Shown here piece after piece: positions 33,595 to 42,004 of a stretch of 64,000 bases of DNA. The position numbers were made by a program, and so were the translations under genes. Position 1 is the stretch's first letter, and every line of letters begins with the position of its first letter. This DNA is from Dyadobacter luteus (GTDB taxonomy: Bacteria; Bacteroidota; Bacteroidia; Cytophagales; Spirosomataceae). Under the pieces are notes generated by a model, which made no database searches, was not told where the DNA came from, and saw only the letters and a list, made by a program, of their open reading frames with translations. Location: positions 62,001-126,000 of the forward strand of contig NZ_QNUL01000016.1 of NCBI RefSeq assembly GCF_003383615.1. Direction: 5' to 3'.

Positions 33595-34467
33595 TTAAGC
33601 CTTGGGGTGAGCTTGCTGATGTGTTTTTTTGAGTTTTTCTATTGAATTATGCGTATAGATCTGAGTGGCAGCGAGGTTCGTATGTCCCAGTAATTCCTTT
33701 ATCGCATTGAGATCCGCCCCGCGATTGAGCAGATGTGTGGCATAAGTATGACGCAGTACGTGCGGGCTTTTTTGCTGCAGGGTAGTAACAGCAGATAAGT
33801 ATTTTTTAACAACCCTTTGGATAAATACAGGATAGGCTGCCTTGCCGCTGTCCGTAATAATGAGTGCGTTGGTATCCTCATCAGGCGCGCGTACAACCAT
33901 GTACTTTGCCAACAGATCAATCACAGAAGCTGAAACCGGAATAAGCCGCTCTTTAGCTCTTTTCCCAAGCACCCTGATGGTTTTAGCTCGCAAATCGACA
34001 TGAGAAGTTTCCAATCCCAGTATTTCCGACAGACGGATTCCTGAGCCATACAGTAACTCCATAATGAGTTTGTCGCGTAGTCCTGCATCATCTTCCGGGA
34101 AAACTGCTGCTTCGAAAAGTAGCTCCATCGCTTTCTCTTCCACATATACAGGCAGTTTCTTTCTTGTTTTAAGAACAGAAAGCATTTTGGAAGGATCTTG
34201 CTTCACCAATCCTTTTTTTCTCAAAAAACCGTATAAGGATCTCAGTGAAGCTATTTTTCGATTGACAGAAACCGGACTCAACCCATCTTCCATCAGCTTC
34301 ACAACCCATGACCTGAGCATAGCAGGGCTCGCAGTATCAGGCTGTGCTATTTCATACTGATCAAGCAAAAACTTTGAAAACTGCTCCAGATCCGTTTTAT
34401 AAGAGCTGATGGTATGTTCGCTGCTTCGCTTTTCAAACTCTAATGATTCCAGATAGGCATTTATCAT
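33595..34467 (-). CDS. xerC: tyrosine recombinase XerC/XerD
   Basis: A tyrosine recombinase of the Xer family, which resolves chromosome dimers at dif together with its partner and FtsK. The start at 34467 (MINAYLESLEFEK, 290 residues) is more typical than the ATG at 34482. The N-terminal SAM-like domain (1-85) is followed by the catalytic domain with the first Arg in GSGIRLSEI, a Lys in VLGKRAKER, the HVLRHTYATHLL box, the GHTNLAATQIYTH segment with the second His and the nucleophilic Tyr. There are no integrase-like neighbours or attachment sites, so it is the housekeeping enzyme and not a mobile-element gene. XerC versus XerD cannot be settled by eye. Confidence 0.9.
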   Translation of the reverse strand: MINAYLESLEFEKRSSEHTISSYKTDLEQFSKFLLDQYEIAQPDTASPAMLRSWVVKLMEDGLSPVSVNRKIASLRSLYGFLRKKGLVKQDPSKMLSVLKTRKKLPVYVEEKAMELLFEAAVFPEDDAGLRDKLIMELLYGSGIRLSEILGLETSHVDLRAKTIRVLGKRAKERLIPVSASVIDLLAKYMVVRAPDEDTNALIITDSGKAAYPVFIQRVVKKYLSAVTTLQQKSPHVLRHTYATHLLNRGADLNAIKELLGHTNLAATQIYTHNSIEKLKKTHQQAHPKA

Positions 34468-34483
34468 AACCCGAACATACAAA

Positions 34484-34513
34484 AAAGAGCTGCCCTGTAC
34501 AAGGCAGCTCTTT
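34484..34513 (-). terminator. rpsU terminator
   Basis: A perfect 11-bp stem AAAGAGCTGCC (34484-34494) / GGCAGCTCTTT (34503-34513) has an 8-base loop and gives a T run on the minus strand. It sits between rpsU and xerC and ends about 15 bases upstream of the xerC start. Confidence 0.85.
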
Positions 34514-34582
34514 CGATTTATTATATATAACAGGATATAACAATCCCGTCAAATACCTTCAACAGAAAACAATTCCTGAGAA

Positions 34583-34777
34583 CTAGTCTTCCAGATGACC
34601 GTATGTTTTTTCTTTGTATACTGCACGCAAAATTTCGAAACGACGCTTTACAGATGGTTTTTCGAAAGCAGTACGAGCACGAAGCTGGCGCATTGTACCA
34701 GTTCTTTCAAATTTCTTTTTGTAACGCTTAAGAGCGCGGTCAATCGATTCGTTGTCTTTAATGTTTATGATAAGCAT
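34583..34777 (-). CDS. rpsU: 30S ribosomal protein S21
   Basis: S21 is a small basic subunit protein near the anti-Shine-Dalgarno region of 16S rRNA. The start at 34777 gives 64 residues, MLIINIKDNESIDRALKRYK onward, matching the usual S21 length; the open frame extends to 34906 but the extra 43 residues are not part of the family. Its sequence is rich in Lys/Arg with the KRYKKKFERTG and KPSVKRR features. Loss or variation of S21 has been connected in the literature with translation of leaders lacking Shine-Dalgarno sites in Bacteroidota. Confidence 0.94.
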   Translation of the reverse strand: MLIINIKDNESIDRALKRYKKKFERTGTMRQLRARTAFEKPSVKRRFEILRAVYKEKTYGHLED

Positions 34778-34932
34778 GCTTACTAAATATAATGTTCTTT
34801 GAATAGTTTTCTGAAACGGACTGCAAAGGAAAGACATATCATTCAGAAAATCAAGAAAGCAAGCATTAAAATTAGGATATTTTTGCATATTGTCCCTTGT
34901 AAACAAAGGATTTAACGAATTTCAGCACGACA

Positions 34933-35868
34933 ATGAGTTCCAGACTGGCCATTATTGATTTAGGAACCAATACATTTCATTTACTGATCGTTGAACAAAA
35001 CGGTTCTTCGGTAACCACACTCTTTCGTGAAAGCAGACCTGCCCGTATAGGTTTGGGGGGAATTAATAAAAGGATTATTACTGAAGAAGCGATAGAACGG
35101 GCGCTGGAAGTACTGCAATTTTTTCGTGAACAACTGAATGCTTTTTCGGTTCCTCAGGATAAAGTTTTGGCTTTCGGAACCAGTGCCATCCGTAATGCGG
35201 ATAATAAGGATCAGTTTTGCGAGACAATTTTCGAACAGACAGCAATTCCGGTTACAGTTATTGATGGTAATCAGGAGGCTGAATATATTTATAAAGGCGT
35301 TCGCTATGGCACCAAACTAGGATCCGCTCCCTCCCTGATCATGGATATCGGAGGTGGCAGCGTGGAATTTATTATCGGCAATGAAGACCAGATATTTTGG
35401 AAACAGAGTTTTGAAATTGGCGGTCAACGATTGATGGAAAAATACATGACCAGCGATCCCCTGCCGGAAGGGAACAAGAAAAAGCTATACAACTATCTGG
35501 ACGATCAGCTTATTCCACTTGCCAATGCTATCCACCAATATGCGCCTCAGAAAATCGTGGGCTCTTCAGGCACTTTCGATACATTGGTTGACATCGACTT
35601 TCAGCATCGCACAGGTCAATGGCCTCCAAAAGCTCAAACTGATTTCAGCTTATCTCCGGAAGAATTTTACAGAGCTTATGAACTGATTTTAGCCGGAAAC
35701 CATGATGAGAGGATGAACATTCCCGGTATGATCCCTCTGCGGGTAGACATGATTGTGGTTGCGATGTGTCTGGTAGATTTTGTTTTGAGGCGTCATCAAA
35801 TCAGAGAGATTCAGGTTTCTTCATATGCCTTGAAGGAGGGGGTGTTGGCTTCTTTATTAGGAAATTAA
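34933..35868 (+). CDS. Ppx/GppA-type exopolyphosphatase
   Basis: A 311-residue member of the ASKHA-fold Ppx/GppA family, which releases phosphate from polyphosphate chain ends or from guanosine pentaphosphate. The N-terminal motif IDLGTNTFHLLI (8-19) binds phosphate, FGTSAIRNADN lies near residue 83, and the second phosphate motif DIGGGSVEF at about 139-147 carries catalytic residues. It lacks the C-terminal HD domain of the long E. coli enzymes, so it is the short form. It is divergent from rpsU. The 66-residue antitoxin gene follows at 35935. Confidence 0.9.
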   Translation: MSSRLAIIDLGTNTFHLLIVEQNGSSVTTLFRESRPARIGLGGINKRIITEEAIERALEVLQFFREQLNAFSVPQDKVLAFGTSAIRNADNKDQFCETIFEQTAIPVTVIDGNQEAEYIYKGVRYGTKLGSAPSLIMDIGGGSVEFIIGNEDQIFWKQSFEIGGQRLMEKYMTSDPLPEGNKKKLYNYLDDQLIPLANAIHQYAPQKIVGSSGTFDTLVDIDFQHRTGQWPPKAQTDFSLSPEEFYRAYELILAGNHDERMNIPGMIPLRVDMIVVAMCLVDFVLRRHQIREIQVSSYALKEGVLASLLGN

Positions 35869-35934
35869 ATACAATTGACTCATCCTTTTCGGGTATATAA
35901 ATTGTATCTTAGATTAATAAAAGCGAAGAAAAGT

Positions 35935-36135
35935 ATGACAACCTTAACAATTAACACCGAAGATAAAGAAGTTCTGAAAGCTGTTAAGGCACTTCTGAAA
36001 GGATTCAAGGTATCTTATGAGGAAAAAACTGAGGATCCTTATAATTCGGAATTTATTGCCAAAATTGAAAAAAGCAGGCAAGATGTCAGAGATGGAAACA
36101 CGGTTAAAGTGGACCTCGATGATATATGGAAGTAG
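35935..36135 (+). CDS. DUF2683-type antitoxin of a YoeB-like toxin-antitoxin pair
   Basis: A 66-residue protein starting at 35935; a TTG-initiated extension to 35875 is unlikely. The N-terminal half forms a compact beta-helix unit (MTTLTINTEDKEVLKAVKAL), and the C-terminal half is charged and probably disordered until bound to the toxin (IEKSRQDVRDGN), ending in DIWK. This matches the DUF2683 antitoxins that I recall in Bacteroidota next to Txe/YoeB toxins. The toxin start codon (36126) overlaps its last 10 bases, the usual coupling in such operons. The antitoxin frame is intact, whereas the toxin is frameshifted. Confidence 0.75.
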   Translation: MTTLTINTEDKEVLKAVKALLKGFKVSYEEKTEDPYNSEFIAKIEKSRQDVRDGNTVKVDLDDIWK

Positions 36136-36385
36136 AATACACGTCAGAAGCTGTAGAGGATCTTAAGTATTGGAAGAAGCATAATAACACTATCCTTCTA
36201 CAGCGTATTCGCCAGCTTATTGAATCTATCAGTGAAACTCCTACCAGGGAATTGGCAAACCTGAACCCCTAAAACACAACCTTACTGGTTGCTGGTCAAG
36301 GAGAATCAATAAAGAACATCGAATTGTTTATGAAGTAGTCGACAGTAAAATTTATATCCTCTCCCTGAAAGGTCATTACAAATAA
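36126..36385 (+). pseudogene. YoeB/Txe-type mRNA interferase, frameshifted
   Basis: Two overlapping frames together make one YoeB-like toxin. Frame one starts at ATG 36126 and runs MEVEYTSEAVEDLKYWKKHN to codon 39 (CCT at 36240-36242), then leaves the family and stops at TAA 36270-36272. The remaining toxin continues in the +2 frame from 36242 as [21 protein letters not shown] and ends in LKGHYK at 36385. A single missing base in a proline codon around 36240-36242 explains the break. The reconstructed 86 residues match the family length and keep the catalytic Glu (PEPL), Arg (HRIV) and C-terminal His (GHY). As read, the toxin is inactive; a sequencing error or programmed frameshift is possible. 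Confidence 0.8.
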
Positions 36386-36457
36386 TTGGAATAGTCGATC
36401 TTTATTTCTCTCCTACTCTTCCTGAACTGATTCTCTGCCTTTCATCCATTACTATAG

Positions 36458-36486
36458 TTGTCATACAAATCAATTACGTACTTTTG
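36458..36486 (+). promoter_or_regulatory. promoter of the metzincin protease gene
   Basis: TTG at 36458-36460, an 18-base spacer and TACTTTTG at 36479-36486, an exact TAnnTTTG box, 34 bases upstream of the ATG at 36520. Confidence 0.6.
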
Positions 36487-36519
36487 CGGATTATTTAACC
36501 ACATATCTGCAAACCAAAT

Positions 36520-39096
36520 ATGAAATTAACCCGGTACCTTCTTCTGACGGTTCTGATGGTGCTATGTGTTTCGAACACATTTGCCCAAAAGAAAAAGGAA
36601 AAGAAAAAAGAAGACAAGAAAATTGAAAAAGCAGTTGATGCCGTAGCAACAGCTGTGAAAGACAAACTAAAGGACGACAAAAAGAAAGGTCCTAAAGCAT
36701 TCAAAGAGGTGATCGATACCTCCGCAGTGAGCCAGAAAGGCATGATTTCTGTTCATAAAGTAGCGGAAAAGTGGTATTTCGAAATCCCCGACTCTATCCT
36801 TAACAGCGATATTATGGCTGTAACCCGTTACTCTAAAACTGCTGCAGGCGGAGGAATATTCGGAGGGGAGGAAGTGAACCGCCAGATGATTCGCTGGGAA
36901 AAAGGGATGGACAACAATATACTGCTCCGTTCGGTAACTGTCGTAGTGGCAAGTCCGGATAGCACCAAGCCTATTTTCCAAGCCGTAAAAAACTCCAATT
37001 CTGACCCTATTATCGGTGTATTTGACGTAAAGGCTGTTAAAAAAGAAGACAAAGGAAATTCTTCTGTTATCGACGTAACAGACTTTTTCAATGCTGATAA
37101 TCAGGTTTTCTCATTAAGCAGTGTTTCCAAACAACTGCTTAAACTTGCTGCGTTTAAGAAAGAAGCTTCATTCATTGAGAAAATGAGCAGCTATCCTATC
37201 AATACAGAAATCAGGACGATCAAGACTTTTTCTGTAATTCCGCCTTCTATTTCACTTACTCCCGCTCCTCAAATTGGCCGTTACTTGCCGGCGGGACGTG
37301 ATGCGGGTGTTGTGACTATGGAAATGAACACATCACTGATCCTTTTGCCAAAGGTTCCTATGAGAAAACGTTTCTTTGACAGCCGCGTCGGATATTTCGC
37401 CAATCAATACGCAGTATTCGGAGAAGAATCTCAGAAATCTGACGAAGAAGTATTTGCTGTACGCTGGCGCCTGGAACCAAAAAATGCGGAAGATGCCAAA
37501 CGCCAGAAAAACGGTGAATTGATCGAACCTAAAAAACCAATCATTTATTACATCGATCCTGCTACGCCCGTTAAATGGAGAAAATACCTGAAAGCAGGCG
37601 TAGACGACTGGCAGGTTGCTTTTGAAAAAGCAGGATGGAAAAATGCGATCCGCGGAGAATACTGGCCTGAAAGTGATTCTACGATGAGTCTGGAAGATGC
37701 CCGCTATTCTGTAATTCGTTATTTTGCTGCGGATATTCAGAACGCTTACGGACCAAACGTACACGACCCAAGAAGCGGTGAGATTTTGGAAAGCCACGTA
37801 GGTTGGTACCACAATGTAATGCGCCTTTTGCGTAACTGGTACATCATTCAGGGAGCTGCAGTAGATCCAAACGCACGTACTAAAAAATTCAGTGACGAAT
37901 TGATGGGTGAGCTGGTTCGTTTTGTTTCTTCACACGAAATCGGGCATACATTAGGTTTGAGACACAACATGGGAGCCAGCTCGGCCACACCGGTAGAAAA
38001 GCTACGCGACAAAGCATGGACTGATAAAAACGGACATACGTCATCTATTATGGATTATGCACGTTTCAACTACGTAGCACAGCCGGAAGATGGTATTACC
38101 AATCTTTTCCCAAGAATCGGAGACTATGACAAATGGGCAATCGAATGGGGTTACAGTAACATCCAGGATACACAGGACGCAGAAGCAGATAAGAAAATAC
38201 TTAATGTAAAAACGAAGGAAGCTTACAAAAATCCAAGATTACGTTTTGGAACAGAAATGAGCCCTTACGATCCTCGTTATCAAACTGAAGATTTGAGCGA
38301 CAACGCTATGAAGGCGTCTGAGTATGGTATTAAAAACCTGAAAAGAATTCTTCCAAAACTGAGCGAGTGGAGCAAGGAAGATGGCGAAAGCTACAAAGAA
38401 CTGGAAGAGCTTTATGGTAATGTGGTGAGTCAGTACCGTCGTTACCTGGGGCATGTGATCAAAAATGTGGGTGGTATCTACGATACTCCGATCACCTACG
38501 ATACGGAAGGCGAAACTTTCGTAACTGTACCAAAAACAACACAGAAAGAAGCCATCAGCTTCCTGAATACACAATTGTTCAAAACACCGGTATGGTTGCT
38601 TGACGCAAGTATCCTGAACAAGATCAAGCCGGAGTCTGGTGTAGAAGCCATCAAGAGTTTACAGGAATATGCGCTTACTTCTCTGTTCGCAGGTGATCGT
38701 GCAGTTCGTCTGATCGAAACCGGTACTTCTTCTAAGTATTATACATTGGATGATCTGTTTACCGAAGTTGAAAGTGGGATTTGGTCGGAAGTGAAAGCAG
38801 GTGCTCCGATTGATGTATATCGTCGTAATCTTCAGAAATTATACACTGAAAAGCTGATTTCATTGTTGAAACCAGGGAAAGCAAATGTTCAGTCTGTACC
38901 GGTTGGTATCACTTACGGTTTCTCTACACGTGTAGTGGAATTGGAAAAAACAGATTTGCCATCCATTACAAGAGCACATCTTGAAAGTCTGAGAAGCTCT
39001 ATCCAGGCTGCGATTCCTAAGACAACTGATAAAATGAGCAAATACCATTTGCAGGATCTGTCGCAAAGAATTAAATCCGCTCTGGATCCTAAGTAG
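36520..39096 (+). CDS. zinc-dependent metalloprotease (DUF5117/DUF4953 type)
   Basis: An 858-residue exported metalloprotease with a signal peptide ending near NTFAQ, then a Lys-rich segment (about 25-65). The metzincin zinc site HEIGHTLGLRH (H472, E473, H476, H482) fits HExxHxxGxxH, and a downstream SIMDYAR provides the Met-turn (about residue 505-510). The N-terminal DUF5117/5118 region and the C-terminal DUF4953-type segment are typical of a Bacteroidota family with no characterised substrate. No sorting domain is seen, so the protein probably stays in the periplasm or is membrane-associated. Followed by a palindromic element and then the terminator. Confidence 0.88.
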   Translation: MKLTRYLLLTVLMVLCVSNTFAQKKKEKKKEDKKIEKAVDAVATAVKDKLKDDKKKGPKAFKEVIDTSAVSQKGMISVHKVAEKWYFEIPDSILNSDIMAVTRYSKTAAGGGIFGGEEVNRQMIRWEKGMDNNILLRSVTVVVASPDSTKPIFQAVKNSNSDPIIGVFDVKAVKKEDKGNSSVIDVTDFFNADNQVFSLSSVSKQLLKLAAFKKEASFIEKMSSYPINTEIRTIKTFSVIPPSISLTPAPQIGRYLPAGRDAGVVTMEMNTSLILLPKVPMRKRFFDSRVGYFANQYAVFGEESQKSDEEVFAVRWRLEPKNAEDAKRQKNGELIEPKKPIIYYIDPATPVKWRKYLKAGVDDWQVAFEKAGWKNAIRGEYWPESDSTMSLEDARYSVIRYFAADIQNAYGPNVHDPRSGEILESHVGWYHNVMRLLRNWYIIQGAAVDPNARTKKFSDELMGELVRFVSSHEIGHTLGLRHNMGASSATPVEKLRDKAWTDKNGHTSSIMDYARFNYVAQPEDGITNLFPRIGDYDKWAIEWGYSNIQDTQDAEADKKILNVKTKEAYKNPRLRFGTEMSPYDPRYQTEDLSDNAMKASEYGIKNLKRILPKLSEWSKEDGESYKELEELYGNVVSQYRRYLGHVIKNVGGIYDTPITYDTEGETFVTVPKTTQKEAISFLNTQLFKTPVWLLDASILNKIKPESGVEAIKSLQEYALTSLFAGDRAVRLIETGTSSKYYTLDDLFTEVESGIWSEVKAGAPIDVYRRNLQKLYTEKLISLLKPGKANVQSVPVGITYGFSTRVVELEKTDLPSITRAHLESLRSSIQAAIPKTTDKMSKYHLQDLSQRIKSALDPK

Positions 39097-39125
39097 TGTC
39101 TGTCTTTTTAGTCGCAAGTCTGAGT

Positions 39126-39227
39126 CATAATGTTCTCCGACAAGGCTTGTAAAGATCCAAAAAGCGCAGTTGACCTTTGTCAATGAGCATTTTTGGAGCG
39201 AGCGTAACGCAGTCAGAGAACATTATG
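39126..39227. repeat. concentric 102-bp palindromic element (REP/MITE-like)
   Basis: Nested inverted repeats share exactly one centre (between 39176 and 39177): TTGAC 39170-39174 / GTCAA 39179-39183, TCCAAAAA 39156-39163 / TTTTTGGA 39190-39197, and CATAATGTTCTC 39126-39137 / GAGAACATTATG 39216-39227. GAGTC (39122-39126) and GACTC (39232-39236) lie just outside. It sits between a gene and that gene's terminator. It may be a non-autonomous mobile palindrome or REP-type sequence; no copies could be searched for. Confidence 0.6.
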
Positions 39228-39258
39228 GACGGACTCTAAGTAATAATTTTTAACTCTA

Positions 39259-39310
39259 AAAGGTTGATAAGAAAGCGATCCGTTGCTTACTTATCAACCT
39301 TTTGTTTTTT
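39259..39310 (+). terminator. terminator upstream of the M23 gene
   Basis: A 13-bp stem AAAGGTTGATAAG (39259-39271) / CTTATCAACCTTT (39290-39302), with a further AGC/GCT pairing inside, is followed by TTGTTTTTT. Confidence 0.85.
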
Positions 39311-39333
39311 AATCGCTTACTGATTTTTTACAG

Positions 39334-40014
39334 ATGAACATACTTCCCGACCTGCTCCGTCAACAACCCGGATTTGCCAATGTTATAAATACGGGCAAAC
39401 CATTCCGAAAACTTGACTTCAGCGCTGCTAATACGCCACTTTTAAAGCAGGATCTGACTGACACAGATTCTTTTTCGAAGTACATTTTTGACGAAATGCT
39501 GTCGCAGGGAACCTATACAGGTGTCGGCGGATACAACGAAAACAGGGTGATTTACCTACAGCGTGCGCATTTTATGAAAGAAGAACAGAATCCGAGAAAC
39601 ATCCACCTTGGCGTAGATATCTGGGAAAGAGCCGGTGAACCTGTTTACACACCTTTGGATGCTGCTTTACACAGCTTCGCATTTAATAATCATTTAGGAG
39701 ATTATGGCCCGACGATAATTCTGACTCATCAATTGAACGGGATAGAATTTTTCACTCTGTACGGTCATTTATCCGAAAGCAGTTTGCTCGGTTTATATGT
39801 AGGTAAAGAATTTAGGAAAGGGGAAAAAATAGGAGAGATTGGCAATTATCCTCACAATGGCGATTGGCCGCCGCATCTGCATTTTCAGATTATAGCCGAT
39901 ATGGGGAACCGGGAAGGAGATTTTCCGGGAGTTTGTAGTATCGGAGACAGGCTGCATTTTCTCACAACCTGTCCCGATCCCAATCTGATTTTACGTATTG
40001 ATGAACTGAAGTAA
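39334..40014 (+). CDS. M23/LytM-type metallopeptidase-like protein
   Basis: A 226-residue protein with an M23 (LytM) domain: the first metal motif HLGVD (about residues 90-94), a middle YGHLS, and PPHLHFQ near the end carrying the HxH pair. These are the zinc ligands of lysostaphin-type glycyl-glycine/peptidoglycan endopeptidases, and all are present. The N-terminus shows no signal peptide or membrane helix, which is unusual for a peptidoglycan hydrolase. It may use another export route or act on an intracellular substrate. It ends one base before the convergent MFS gene stop. Confidence 0.75.
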   Translation: MNILPDLLRQQPGFANVINTGKPFRKLDFSAANTPLLKQDLTDTDSFSKYIFDEMLSQGTYTGVGGYNENRVIYLQRAHFMKEEQNPRNIHLGVDIWERAGEPVYTPLDAALHSFAFNNHLGDYGPTIILTHQLNGIEFFTLYGHLSESSLLGLYVGKEFRKGEKIGEIGNYPHNGDWPPHLHFQIIADMGNREGDFPGVCSIGDRLHFLTTCPDPNLILRIDELK

Positions 40015-41247
40015 TTAGTTTTTCTTTTCAAGATTAGGTAAAAACCCTGTCAGTAAGCCGATCAGCGGTAAAAACGAACACACCCAGAATACATATTCTA
40101 TACTCGTATTATCGGCCAGATTCCCAAGAATCGCAGATCCGATTCCCGCTATTCCAAAGGCAAATCCAAAAAACAAACCTGCAATCATCCCCACTTTACC
40201 AGGAATTAATTCCTGCGCATAGACCAAAATTGCGGAGAAAGCTGATGATAGCACCAGACCGATGATAATACTTAATGCACAGGTCCAGAAAAGATTAACA
40301 TAAGGTAATGCCAATGCAAAAGGCGCAACACCAAGAATAGAAATCCAGATCACATACTTACGACCAATGCGGTCACCCACAGGTCCTCCGATGAACGTAC
40401 CTGCTGCTACGGCAAAAAGGAAAGCGAACAGATACATCTGAGAACTTTGAATTGATACGTGAAATTTATCAATCAGATAAAATGTGAAGTAGCTGGAAAG
40501 ACTGGCCATATAGATGTACTTCGAAAAAATAAGCAACAGTAGAATCGAAAGCGACCAGATTACCTTGCCCTTCGATAATTGTAGTGCACCGCTACCGCCG
40601 TCCGCAGACACCCTCTTTTTCTTGATCCGGTTCATGTTGTTTTTGTACCAACCACCTACTCGCGACAGGATGACAATGGCAAGCAACGCCACAAGGGAGA
40701 ACCAGATGATTTGGAATCGTCCGTAAGGCAACAAAATCAAAGCAGCAAGCAGAGGACCTAATGAACTGCCCGCATTACCTCCTACCTGAAACAAAGACTG
40801 TGCCATACCGTGCCGTCCTCCGGAAGCCATGTGTGCAATACGGGAAGCTTCAGGATGGAAAATAGCGGATCCGACGCCGATTAACGCCACGGACATCAAT
40901 ACCAGATAAAAACTGGTAGCCAGCGACAATGATACCAACCCCAGAAGTGTGAAACACATACCAACGGCCAGTGCATATGGCTGAGGTTTTTTATCGGTGT
41001 ATAGCCCTACCAAAGGCTGTAAAACCGAGGCACTGATCTGAAAGGTAAATGTGATTAAACCGATTTGTGAAAAGCTTAGCTGAAACGAATCCTTTACCAT
41101 CGGATAAATAGACGGGATCAGCGATTGCATTGTATCATTGAGCAAGTGAGAAAAACTCAATGCCAGTAGGATTGGAAAAACGGTTTGCTGCGCATCAGCA
41201 ACAGGAACAGAAATTGTGCTGCCTGATTGTGGTTCAATTGTTTTCAT
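40015..41247 (-). CDS. MFS transporter, fosmidomycin-resistance (Fsr) type
   Basis: A 410-residue major-facilitator protein with about 12 hydrophobic segments. The sequence SHLLNDTMQSLIPSIYPMVK near residues 33-52, YTDKKPQPYALAVGM (MFS loop 2-3), GVGSAIFHPEASRIAHMASGGRHGMAQS near 125-150 and FIGGPVGDRIGRKYVIW fit the Fsr family of drug or sugar efflux pumps. The His-Pro-Glu-Ala segment in helix 4 is characteristic. It lies 24 bases downstream of a GntR-family regulator gene in the same orientation, so the regulator likely controls it. The true substrate in this organism is unknown. Confidence 0.88.
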   Translation of the reverse strand: MKTIEPQSGSTISVPVADAQQTVFPILLALSFSHLLNDTMQSLIPSIYPMVKDSFQLSFSQIGLITFTFQISASVLQPLVGLYTDKKPQPYALAVGMCFTLLGLVSLSLATSFYLVLMSVALIGVGSAIFHPEASRIAHMASGGRHGMAQSLFQVGGNAGSSLGPLLAALILLPYGRFQIIWFSLVALLAIVILSRVGGWYKNNMNRIKKKRVSADGGSGALQLSKGKVIWSLSILLLLIFSKYIYMASLSSYFTFYLIDKFHVSIQSSQMYLFAFLFAVAAGTFIGGPVGDRIGRKYVIWISILGVAPFALALPYVNLFWTCALSIIIGLVLSSAFSAILVYAQELIPGKVGMIAGLFFGFAFGIAGIGSAILGNLADNTSIEYVFWVCSFLPLIGLLTGFLPNLEKKN

Positions 41248-41271
41248 ATTATCAAAATTGCAAGATTCATT

Positions 41272-41937
41272 TTACAGAGGCTGACCCGTGATTTTGGCTG
41301 CCCACTCCCAGGCTTTGGCGGGCTCCTGAGCTACAATACTTTGCAATAACGCCTCATGCATATGCTGTGTGTTTACGAAGCTTTCTGTATTGATATACAA
41401 TTCCAGAAAATAGCTTTGGAGGTGCTCAGCTATCGTTTTATATAGTTCAAGAAGAAATTCACTTTTAGCAGCAAATGCAATACTCAGGTGGAAATTGATG
41501 TCTGCCTGAATACATTTGTCGGGTATATTGGCAAGCGCCATTTCTCCCCGCATTTTCAAGTGTGTACCAATCACTTTGATATCCTCATCCGAACGATTTC
41601 CTGCCGCCTTTTCCGCAATTTTCAGTTCAATCAACTGTCTGATCTCATTGAGTTCCAACCCTTTTGCACGTAATACTCTTTCCGATAAGGACTCATCCAA
41701 TGTTGGCCGCACTTTTTCAACGAATGTTCCCAATCCCTGCTGAACACGCACAAGCCCTGTTTGTGACAAGTTGCGGATGGCTTCCCGTACAGTAGATCTG
41801 CCCACTCCAAACATCGCCATCAGTTCCGGCTCTGTCGGTAGCTTCTCTCCCACAGCAAACTCTCCGTCCGAAATTTTCTGAACCAATCGGGCTGCAAGTT
41901 CATCAGCCAGATTGCGTTTTTTTATCAACATAACCAA
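41272..41937 (-). CDS. GntR-family transcriptional regulator (FadR/FCD subgroup)
   Basis: A 221-residue regulator: a winged helix (VGEKLPTEPELMAMFGVGRSTVREAIRNL, then QQGLGTFV) followed by an all-helical FCD effector domain (residues about 85-215). FCD-type GntR regulators respond to small carboxylates and repress nearby catabolic or transport genes. The MFS gene follows 24 bases later. A perfect 10-bp inverted repeat (41967-41995) lies just upstream of the start and is a candidate operator. Starting at MLIKK (third codon) is equally possible. Confidence 0.9.
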   Translation of the reverse strand: MVMLIKKRNLADELAARLVQKISDGEFAVGEKLPTEPELMAMFGVGRSTVREAIRNLSQTGLVRVQQGLGTFVEKVRPTLDESLSERVLRAKGLELNEIRQLIELKIAEKAAGNRSDEDIKVIGTHLKMRGEMALANIPDKCIQADINFHLSIAFAAKSEFLLELYKTIAEHLQSYFLELYINTESFVNTQHMHEALLQSIVAQEPAKAWEWAAKITGQPL

Positions 41938-41966
41938 TTCATCATATCATCTGATGTTTCAAAATT

Positions 41967-41995
41967 AAATGATTCTCTCGAAATCAGAATCATTT
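41967..41995. promoter_or_regulatory. perfect inverted repeat, candidate GntR operator or hairpin
   Basis: AAATGATTCT (41967-41976) and AGAATCATTT (41986-41995) are perfectly complementary with a 9-base spacer. It lies 9 bases after the SDR gene's stop and 30 bases before the GntR start. It is either an operator or a weak terminator for the SDR transcript. Confidence 0.5.
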
Positions 41996-42004
41996 TTCGG
42001 AAAA

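Noticed and set aside
33595-34467. Xer recombinase as part of an integrated mobile element
   Set aside because: It stands between rpsU and ppc, with no attachment-site repeats, tRNA or phage genes nearby; it looks like the housekeeping XerC/XerD.
34778-34906. Upstream extension of rpsU
   Set aside because: S21 is about 64-70 residues; the extra 43 residues are not related and the ATG at 34777 fits the family start.
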